A stretch of DNA of 5,735 nucleotides from Clostridia bacterium (GTDB lineage Bacteria > Bacillota > Clostridia > Christensenellales > UBA1242), in contig JAFYKO010000094.1 in assembly GCA_017537515.1 (NCBI GenBank), forward strand, positions 1 through 5,735, read 5' to 3'. Shown here piece after piece: positions 1-5,735 of this stretch (its first letter is position 1; each line of letters begins with the position of its first letter). A program made the translations under genes and the position numbers. Under the pieces are notes generated by a model, which saw nothing but the letters and a program-made list of their open reading frames with translations, had not been told where the DNA came from and ran no database searches.

Positions 1-2595
1 CCTTCTATTATTGCAACAATGACACCAATGATGCAACACTGGTGGACAATAAAAGAACAACACCCAGATGCTATCATTTTTTATAGACTAGGTGATTTCT
101 ATGAAATGTTTTTTGATGATGCTATTCTTGCATCGAGAGTATTGGATATAACACTAACCGGACGAGATTGCGGGCTTTCTGAACGTGCACCAATGTGTGG
201 GATTCCAAACCACGCCGCAGATTCTTATATCAGCAAGTTGGTTAAGGTGGGGCATAAGGTTGCCATCTGCGAACAAGTTGGAGAATCAGACAAGAAAGTT
301 CTTAGGGAAGTTGTACGTGTTATTACGCCAGGGACTATCACAAGCGATAGTATGCTTGACGAAAAACGCAATAACTTCATTTTGTGCGTGCATCAAGAAA
401 AAAACGTTGTAGGCGTGGCCTATGCGGATATTTCTACGGGAGAGTTTTTTACGGTTGAATACCCAAACAGCCCTCTCACAAACCTAAACGATTTGTTGGT
501 TCGTATTCTGCCTTCTGAAATAATCTGCACAAAACAAATGAAAAGCACACTAGAATCATTGCCTATCAACAAGATTATGACACTTCCAGAGTTCCAAACA
601 TACGACGATTATGCATTTGAAGAAAATATGGCAATCTCTGCGTTGAAAAAACAATTTGGCGAATCTGCGTTAAGTGTTTATGAAATTAACCAAACACCAG
701 TCGCCGTCCAAGCTTGCGGTGCCCTTTTGCAGTATCTCTACGATACGCAAAAAATAGCACTCAAGCATATAACTCATCTTGAAAAGGTCAATGACTCAAA
801 ATATCTTCTTTTGGATATAACCGCAAGAAGAAACCTTGAAATTGTTGAGACAATCCGAAATAGGAAATATAAGGGCAGTCTGCTTGCAATACTCGATATG
901 ACCAAAACAGCTATGGGTGGGCGTATGTTTAGAAATTGGCTTGAACAACCTCTTAAAGACCCTATAGAAATCAATGCAAGGCTTGATAGCGTTGAAGAGA
1001 TTTATAAGAACCTAGTATTCCGTGATAACCTCATTGCAGAATTAAAACAACTTGCAGATATTGAAAGAGTAACATCCAAGATTGGTATGAAAAGCATTTT
1101 GCCTAAAGAATGCGAAAAGCTTAAAAAGTCTCTTGCCGTTATTCCAAATCTTAAAATCCTTCTCTCTCAGGCAAAGTCTGACAAACTTTTGGATATCTTC
1201 CATCAAATAAAGGATTTTACAGGCCTACACGCATTACTTGAAAAAGCTATACTCAATGAGCCAGCCACTCATATAAAAGACGGTGGGTTTATTAACTATG
1301 GCTATGATGCTGAATTAGATAGACTTAGAAAAGTCAAGTATGACGGGAAACAGTGGATAACAAATCTAGAACAACGTGAAAGAGAAGAAACGGGAATTCA
1401 AACCCTTAAAATCAAATTCACAAATGTATATGGCTATTTCATAGAGGTCAATAAAAACCTTGCAGGCCAAGTTCCTCTAAGGTATCAACGCAAACAAACT
1501 GTTTCAAATTATGATAGATATTTCACTCCAGAACTTAAAGAGCTTGAAGAAGAAATACTCACTTCAGAAGAACGTGCAAACAAGATTGAAACACAAATAT
1601 TCAATGATATTCGTGAGCAAATGATTGCTTACATCGACGACCTTCAAACCACCGCAAAAGCATTATGTGAACTTGATTGCTTGTTGTCTTTGGCCCAAGT
1701 TGCTGTTAAAAACAATTATACAAAACCTAAAATAAACAAGTCAATCAAGCACATTAAGATAGTAAACGGACGCCACCCAGTTGTTGAATCATATTTGAGA
1801 GAGCAAGAGTTTATCCCAAATGATACATTCCTGAATCAAGAAAGCGATAAAATAATGATTATCACAGGCCCAAATATGGCGGGAAAAAGTACATTTATGA
1901 GGCAAGTCGCAGTAATAACTTTGCTTGCCCACGTTGGTTCGTTTGTGCCAGCACAATCAGCTGAAATTTCAATCACAGACAGAATCTTTACCAGAGTTGG
2001 AGCAAGTGATGATTTGGCCCTTGGGCAAAGCACATTTATGGTCGAAATGGTCGAAATGTCAAATATACTCCACAACGCAACAGACAACAGTTTGATTATT
2101 CTCGATGAAATTGGGCGTGGTACATCCACTTTTGATGGCCTCAGTATTGCTTGGGCTGTTGTTGAACATCTAAGCAAAAAACTAAAGGCAAAAGTTCTTT
2201 TTGCAACACATTATCACGAACTCACAGAACTTGAAGGAATGCTTGAAGGAATAAAGAACTATAAGACTAATGTAAAAGAAATAAACAACAATATTGTATT
2301 CCTTAGAAAGATTGTACGTGGTGGTGCGAATAGAAGTTTCGGAATTGAAGTAGCATCCCTAGCGGGGCTTCCAAATGAAATTATCACAAGAGCAAAGGAA
2401 ATAAGTCATAATATTGAGCAACAAGATTTCAATCTCAAACTCGCAAACGTCGAGGCCAAAAATAACCCTGAACAAACAGAGAATTTGTTGGCAAACAACC
2501 AAGTTTTGAATATCTTAAAAGAATTGGATGTAAACAAAATTACACCGTTAGACGCATTCGAGATTTTACAAGACCTTAAAGGAAAATTAAAATAA
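1..2595 (+). CDS. mutS: DNA mismatch repair ATPase MutS (5' end probably beyond the window)
   Basis: MutS scans DNA as a clamp-shaped dimer, binds mismatches and small loops, and on ATP exchange recruits MutL. Counting from the ATG at 19 (858 residues), the mismatch-wedging Phe-x-Glu is F27-Y-E29 in GDFYEMF. The connector and lever/clamp regions follow, with the family signature GYFIEV near 472-477. The ATPase shows Walker A GPNMAGKST (617-625), the ALGQSTFMVEM segment (667-677), Walker B LIILDEIGRGTST (692-704) and the His-containing THYHEL (730-735). A helix-turn-helix dimerisation segment lies around 772-795, and the tail TPLDAFEILQDLK (842-854) resembles the MutS tetramerisation tail. Length fits the 850-870 residues usual for the family. 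The frame is open to base 1, and the 18 bases before the ATG at 19 hold no Shine-Dalgarno. Homologues usually have several residues before TPMM, so the true start is probably upstream. It is first in a mutS-mutL-miaA operon. Identity is certain; only the start is unsure. Confidence 0.98.
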   Translation, partial: PSIIATMTPMMQHWWTIKEQHPDAIIFYRLGDFYEMFFDDAILASRVLDITLTGRDCGLSERAPMCGIPNHAADSYISKLVKVGHKVAICEQVGESDKKVLREVVRVITPGTITSDSMLDEKRNNFILCVHQEKNVVGVAYADISTGEFFTVEYPNSPLTNLNDLLVRILPSEIICTKQMKSTLESLPINKIMTLPEFQTYDDYAFEENMAISALKKQFGESALSVYEINQTPVAVQACGALLQYLYDTQKIALKHITHLEKVNDSKYLLLDITARRNLEIVETIRNRKYKGSLLAILDMTKTAMGGRMFRNWLEQPLKDPIEINARLDSVEEIYKNLVFRDNLIAELKQLADIERVTSKIGMKSILPKECEKLKKSLAVIPNLKILLSQAKSDKLLDIFHQIKDFTGLHALLEKAILNEPATHIKDGGFINYGYDAELDRLRKVKYDGKQWITNLEQREREETGIQTLKIKFTNVYGYFIEVNKNLAGQVPLRYQRKQTVSNYDRYFTPELKELEEEILTSEERANKIETQIFNDIREQMIAYIDDLQTTAKALCELDCLLSLAQVAVKNNYTKPKINKSIKHIKIVNGRHPVVESYLREQEFIPNDTFLNQESDKIMIITGPNMAGKSTFMRQVAVITLLAHVGSFVPAQSAEISITDRIFTRVGASDDLALGQSTFMVEMVEMSNILHNATDNSLIILDEIGRGTSTFDGLSIAWAVVEHLSKKLKAKVLFATHYHELTELEGMLEGIKNYKTNVKEINNNIVFLRKIVRGGANRSFGIEVASLAGLPNEIITRAKEISHNIEQQDFNLKLANVEAKNNPEQTENLLANNQVLNILKELDVNKITPLDAFEILQDLKGKLK

Positions 2596-2598
2596 AAC

Positions 2599-2604
2599 AA
2601 GGAG
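2599..2604 (+). promoter_or_regulatory. Ribosome binding site of mutL
   Basis: AAGGAG sits six bases before the mutL ATG, in the 15-base gap after the mutS TAA stop. It is a near-perfect Shine-Dalgarno at good spacing and fixes the mutL start. The gap is too short for a separate promoter, so mutL is presumably translated from the mutS message. Confidence 0.85.
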
Positions 2605-2610
2605 AAATTA

Positions 2611-4482
2611 ATGGCAAAAATCCAAGTATTGGACAAATATATCGCAAACAAGATTTCTGCTGGTGAAGTGGTTGAAAAGCCCGCTTCAGTTGTCAAAGAA
2701 CTTGTTGAAAACAGCCTAGATGCTGGTGCAACATCAATCGTTGTCGATATTGAAAATGGTGGCATAAACAAAATTGTTGTCGCAGACAACGGAAAAGGAA
2801 TTGAAAGCGAAGACGTAAAAACCGCTTTTCTTCCTCACGCCACAAGCAAAATAAAAACCGTTGACGATTTGTTTAATATAGGCACTCTTGGTTTTAGAGG
2901 TGAAGCACTTGCAAGCATCAGTGCTGTTTCTGAAATTGAGATGACAACAAAAACAGAAGAGGCAGTTTTGGGAACGCATATTACAATTGAAGGCGGGGAT
3001 ATAGTTTCTTTTGATGAAAAAGCTTCCAATACAGGAACAAAAATTGTCGTGAACAATCTATTCTTCAACACCCCAGCAAGAAAGAAATTTTTAAGAAAAC
3101 CAAAGCAAGAAGAAGGGGATATAACTCATCTTATGCAGAAATTTATTCTTGCAAATCCTGACATCAAATTCAAATATATCACAGACGGGAAATTAATATA
3201 TAACACAATGGGCAGTGGGTGTTATGATAATATATATACAATCTATGGTAGAGAAGTTGCAAACAACCTTATTGAAATAAATTTTTCAAACCATAAATAC
3301 ACACTTACTGGCTATATTGGAAAACCAATAATTGCAAAGCCAAACAGAACTTATCAAACGCTTTTTGTGAACAACCGAATTGTAACAAACTTTATGATAA
3401 GCAGTGCGATTGGGAATGCTTTTGAAAGTTTTTTGATGAAAGGTAAATTTCCTTTTTATGTGTTGAACTTAACAATCCCAAATGACGCCATTGATGTAAA
3501 TGTGCACCCTACAAAACAAGAAATAAAATTTGACAACACAGGAGAGATATATTCGTTTTTCTTAAATGCAGTTTCTGATGCGTTGTTCAACTTGAATTAC
3601 GTTTCAACCATTGAAAGCGAGGATGATGAAGCCGAAGATGAGATTATTGAATCAGCAGTTGACCAAGAAATTGACGCAAAGGAAGAGGATAGGCCGCCTA
3701 TTTCAACCCCTTTGGATTTTGACAAATACAAAACAAATTCCACCTCACTCAGCCCGTTTGGAGGAAGAAGCTTTGATAGAAAAAGCACTGATTTGATTTT
3801 TAATTCCAGCACAATTTTAGATGAAATAAAAATCACTACTCCACCTCAAAGCAATCAATCGCCAAATATTATGAAAGAGGAAGAAGAGCAAGTTGACTTT
3901 GCAAAAGAAGTGCAGAATTTCAAAACTATAGGAACGCTTTTTGCAACTTATATCTTACTTGAAGCAGAAGATAAACTTTACATCATTGACCAACACGCTT
4001 GCCACGAAAGGAAAAATTATGATAGATTTGTTGAAGAGTTTGAAAACGCAAATATTCCAACACAACCACTTATGATTCCTTATGTGTTCACTTGCAATGT
4101 AAACGAGTTTTCATTTTTTGTTGACAACTTAGAAACATTCAAAGCTTTGGGCTTCGAAATTGACGAATTTGGACATAACACCTTGAAAATCTCGGAGATT
4201 CCTTATTTCTTGAATGATATAAATCTTGAAAGTTTGATTGATGATATTCGGAAAGATTTAGGCGTTTTCAATAAAACTCAACTTGATTTCCTTAAAGATA
4301 GCCTTGCAAAGAAAGCTTGCAAAGCATCGGTGAAAGCGGGGGATATATTGACACCAAGTGAAATAAAATCACTTCTCGCCGATTTATCAAAACACAAAGT
4401 TTTGCTTTGTCCCCATGGGCGTCCGATTGTTGTTGAGATAACAAAATCGCAAATTGAAAAATGGTTTAAAAGGAAATTATAA
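2611..4482 (+). CDS. mutL: DNA mismatch repair protein MutL, endonuclease type
   Basis: MutL couples mismatch recognition by MutS to strand incision. The N-terminal GHKL ATPase is complete: the ELVEN motif with catalytic E30 and Mg-binding N34, DNGKGI (59-64), HATSK (76-80), GFRGEAL (94-100), the NTPAR segment (153-157) and DVNVHPTK (295-302) with the conserved Lys. Residues 331-430 form a variable linker, strongly acidic at 336-360. The C-terminal domain has the metal-binding endonuclease motifs DQHA (460-463) with E466, ACKAS (569-573), CPHGRP (600-605) and a terminal FKR (619-621). These mark a nicking MutL like those of Bacillus and eukaryotic PMS2, not the E. coli type that needs MutH. 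QPLMIP (485-490) matches the beta-clamp-binding site of B. subtilis MutL (QEMIVP). The last acidic residue of the DQHA(x)2E(x)4E motif is Asp471 instead of Glu. Length 623 is normal. The start is fixed by AAGGAG, and the stop overlaps miaA by one base. Confidence 0.98.
   Translation: MAKIQVLDKYIANKISAGEVVEKPASVVKELVENSLDAGATSIVVDIENGGINKIVVADNGKGIESEDVKTAFLPHATSKIKTVDDLFNIGTLGFRGEALASISAVSEIEMTTKTEEAVLGTHITIEGGDIVSFDEKASNTGTKIVVNNLFFNTPARKKFLRKPKQEEGDITHLMQKFILANPDIKFKYITDGKLIYNTMGSGCYDNIYTIYGREVANNLIEINFSNHKYTLTGYIGKPIIAKPNRTYQTLFVNNRIVTNFMISSAIGNAFESFLMKGKFPFYVLNLTIPNDAIDVNVHPTKQEIKFDNTGEIYSFFLNAVSDALFNLNYVSTIESEDDEAEDEIIESAVDQEIDAKEEDRPPISTPLDFDKYKTNSTSLSPFGGRSFDRKSTDLIFNSSTILDEIKITTPPQSNQSPNIMKEEEEQVDFAKEVQNFKTIGTLFATYILLEAEDKLYIIDQHACHERKNYDRFVEEFENANIPTQPLMIPYVFTCNVNEFSFFVDNLETFKALGFEIDEFGHNTLKISEIPYFLNDINLESLIDDIRKDLGVFNKTQLDFLKDSLAKKACKASVKAGDILTPSEIKSLLADLSKHKVLLCPHGRPIVVEITKSQIEKWFKRKL
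4468..4474 (+). promoter_or_regulatory. Ribosome binding site of miaA, inside the mutL 3' end
   Basis: AAAAGGA lies seven bases before the miaA ATG, within the last codons of mutL. The mutL stop and miaA start share one base (TAATG), an arrangement typical of translational coupling or re-initiation. It supports the ATG at 4482 as the miaA start. Confidence 0.75.
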
Positions 4483-5216
4483 TGAAAAAAATTGCAGTAA
4501 TTTTGGGGCCTACAGGTGTTGGCAAGACTAAAACGGCAGTAACACTAGCCAAGCAAATCAATGGAGAAATTATTTCAGCAGATTCAATGCAAATTTATAA
4601 GGGACTAGATATTGGGACTGCCAAGGTTACGGAAATTGAAAAAAATGGCATTCCGCATCATATGATAGATATAAAAAACTTCAACGAAAATTACAATGTA
4701 TGGCAGTTTGTTAATGACGCAAAACGCTTAATTGATGAAATAATTGAAAGGAAAAACACCCCCATTATTGTTGGAGGAACAAATCTTTATATTTCAGCAC
4801 TAACCGAAAACTATGATTTTGGCAAATCAGAGATCCCAGCTGATGCCTACAAGCCTAAAAACGACTATGAATTCCACCTGTTCGCCTTAAATCTACCTCG
4901 TGAAAAACTCTATGAAAGATTAAACAGCAGAGTTGATGAAATGATTAAAGACGGACTCGAAGAAGAGGTTTTTAAATTGCGAAAAGAGGGCCTAACCGCA
5001 GAAATGCAGGCGGGAAGAAGTATTGGCTATAAAGAGCTTTTAGAGTATTTTGACGGCAATTGCACAAGGGAGTATGCAATAGATAAAATCAAACAGCACA
5101 ACCGAAATTTTGCAAAACGTCAAATGACCTGGCTCCGAAGTATGAAGAATTTAACGTGGCTTGATGCGTTGACTAGGGATGAAAACATTCAAGCAATTTA
5201 TGACAAAATAAAATAG
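4482..5216 (+). CDS. miaA: tRNA dimethylallyltransferase MiaA, short form without the helical insertion domain
   Basis: MiaA transfers the dimethylallyl group of DMAPP to N6 of A37 in tRNAs reading codons that begin with U, giving i6A, the substrate of MiaB. Recognisable parts are the P-loop GPTGVGKT (9-16), ISADSMQIY (31-39) whose Asp34 corresponds to the residue contacting A37, IPHHMID (57-63), GGTNLYI (98-104), the RVDEM segment with Arg150, IGYKEL (181-186) and the C-terminal AKRQMTWLR (211-219). The protein has 244 residues, against about 300-316 in ordinary MiaA. The shortfall falls in one place: YDF (111-113) passes through about a dozen unconserved residues straight to the strand before LPREKLYERLN (138-148). 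The usual segment with the nDxxRxxRALE motif is absent. The frame is continuous, so this is an in-frame shortening and not a frameshift. It is last in the operon and followed by a terminator. MiaA family membership is certain; full activity is not shown by the sequence. Confidence 0.95.
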   Translation: MKKIAVILGPTGVGKTKTAVTLAKQINGEIISADSMQIYKGLDIGTAKVTEIEKNGIPHHMIDIKNFNENYNVWQFVNDAKRLIDEIIERKNTPIIVGGTNLYISALTENYDFGKSEIPADAYKPKNDYEFHLFALNLPREKLYERLNSRVDEMIKDGLEEEVFKLRKEGLTAEMQAGRSIGYKELLEYFDGNCTREYAIDKIKQHNRNFAKRQMTWLRSMKNLTWLDALTRDENIQAIYDKIK

Positions 5217-5236
5217 TCGCCGTCCCAAAGAGATAA

Positions 5237-5276
5237 AAATAAAAACACAGGAATGTAATGTTTCCTGTATTTTTTT
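5237..5276. terminator. Bidirectional rho-independent terminator between miaA and lexA
   Basis: A seven-base-pair stem, ACAGGAA (5247-5253) with TTCCTGT (5262-5268), encloses an eight-base loop. Seven T's follow at 5270-5276 for the miaA direction. An A-rich run at 5237-5245 becomes a U-rich run after the same hairpin when read from lexA. With one short gap between converging genes, this hairpin plausibly ends both transcripts. The stem is short and only moderately GC-rich, so strength is uncertain. The T-run overlaps the first two bases (plus-strand order) of the lexA stop codon. Confidence 0.8.
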
Positions 5277-5735
5277 ACCTAACTTTCTTTATAATGCCAA
5301 TAACCTTGCCGATAATCTCAACTTCTTTTGTAATAATAGGCATATAGGCAACGTTTTGTGGTTGAAGGCGAATGCAGTTGCTTTCCCGGTAAAACTTTTT
5401 AACTGTAGTGCCTTGCTCTGTTCTTGCAACAACGATATCACCTGTTTGTGCTGTGTTTTGAACCTTTACAACCACAATATCACCCTCGTCCATTCCGGCA
5501 TCAATCATACTTTCGCCCTTGACAGTCAAGCAAAAGAGTTCTTCTGTGCTTCCGAATAGGTTTTTTGAAATATAATAAACCTCGCTTGTATTTTCCTCAG
5601 AGAGAAGGGGATAGCCTGCTACAATATCTCCAAGCAAAGGCATAGAAACAAGGGTTTCTTCTTTCTTTACTTGGTCTGGATCGACTTTAACGTATGTAAT
5701 CGCTCGAGTCTTGGCCATTTCTCGAACAATCAACC
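5275..5735 (-). CDS. lexA: SOS repressor LexA, C-terminal part (5' end cut by window edge)
   Basis: LexA represses DNA-damage genes and cleaves itself when RecA filaments form on single-stranded DNA. About 152 residues are visible. Numbered from the TTG at 5733, they show the cleavage bond Ala39-Gly40 in GDIVAGYPLL, the catalytic Ser75 in VKGESMIDAGMDEGD and the catalytic Lys112 in TTVKKF, i.e. the complete S24-family autoprotease and dimerisation domain. The first residues, LIVREMAKTRAI, match the end of the LexA winged-helix domain (usually KGxIxR...RAI). The TTG at 5733 is therefore an internal Leu codon and not a start. Some 55-65 residues of DNA-binding domain should lie beyond the right edge, since whole LexA proteins have about 200-210 residues. 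The promoter and any SOS box are also outside. It converges on miaA and shares the terminator. A related phage-type repressor is possible, but position and sequence fit chromosomal LexA much better. Confidence 0.95.
   Translation of the reverse strand, partial: LIVREMAKTRAITYVKVDPDQVKKEETLVSMPLLGDIVAGYPLLSEENTSEVYYISKNLFGSTEELFCLTVKGESMIDAGMDEGDIVVVKVQNTAQTGDIVVARTEQGTTVKKFYRESNCIRLQPQNVAYMPIITKEVEIIGKVIGIIKKVR

Noticed and set aside
2039..2059. Nine-base tandem repeat (ATGGTCGAA twice, then ATG) in mutS
   Set aside because: It encodes MVEMVEM in the conserved MutS segment after the ALGQST motif, where a similar sequence is expected from protein constraint; two copies do not make a meaningful repeat array.
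1836..2177. Minus-strand open frame of 113 codons inside mutS
   Set aside because: It lies wholly opposite the highly conserved MutS ATPase domain, shows no recognisable domain, and is explained as a shadow of the coding strand.
2406..2789. Minus-strand open frame of 127 codons across the mutS-mutL junction
   Set aside because: It runs antisense to two clear genes and their ribosome binding site. Its product is a low-complexity, Ser/Phe-rich translation with no recognisable motif.
3601..3910. Acidic, low-conservation stretch in mutL considered as an insertion or gene-fusion junction
   Set aside because: A variable linker between the ATPase and endonuclease domains is normal for MutL, and the total length is typical.
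5356..5559. Plus-strand open frame of 67 codons opposite lexA
   Set aside because: It is antisense to the conserved LexA protease domain; the Cys-rich translation looks like an accidental reading of that domain's reverse strand.
5733..5735. TTG start codon that would make LexA a 152-residue protein without a DNA-binding domain
   Set aside because: The residues from this codon match the end of the LexA winged-helix domain and the frame runs off the window, so this is a cut gene and not a naturally headless LexA.

Overview
The window is a stretch of AT-rich bacterial chromosome, judged by eye at well under 45% GC. It carries two convergent transcription units that meet at one short intergenic terminator. 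Low GC, strong purine-rich ribosome binding sites, an endonuclease-type MutL and the order mutS-mutL-miaA facing lexA all point to a Firmicute, most likely of clostridial type. That assignment is inferred from gene order and protein character, since no marker RNA is present.

Layout: positions 1-2595 (+) encode the DNA mismatch sensor MutS, whose true start is probably just outside the left edge. Positions 2611-4482 (+) encode MutL with a complete N-terminal GHKL ATPase and a C-terminal metal-dependent endonuclease domain. Positions 4482-5216 (+) encode a short MiaA, the tRNA A37 dimethylallyltransferase, which overlaps the mutL stop by one base (TAATG). A 58-base gap holds a hairpin flanked by an A-run and a T-run, read as a bidirectional terminator. 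Positions 5275-5735 (-) encode the C-terminal part of LexA, the SOS repressor; its DNA-binding N-terminus lies beyond the right edge.

The three plus-strand genes are packed as one operon. MutS finds mismatches and recruits MutL, which nicks the new strand, probably guided by the sliding clamp through a visible QPLMIP motif. MiaA adds the isopentenyl group to A37 of tRNAs reading UNN codons. LexA is a separate unit whose role, DNA-damage control, is related. No new defence or mobile system is visible. The most unusual point is that MiaA lacks about 65-70 residues in its middle, matching the tRNA-gripping helical insertion domain of ordinary MiaA. Second is the absence of hfq, which often follows miaA in clostridia.
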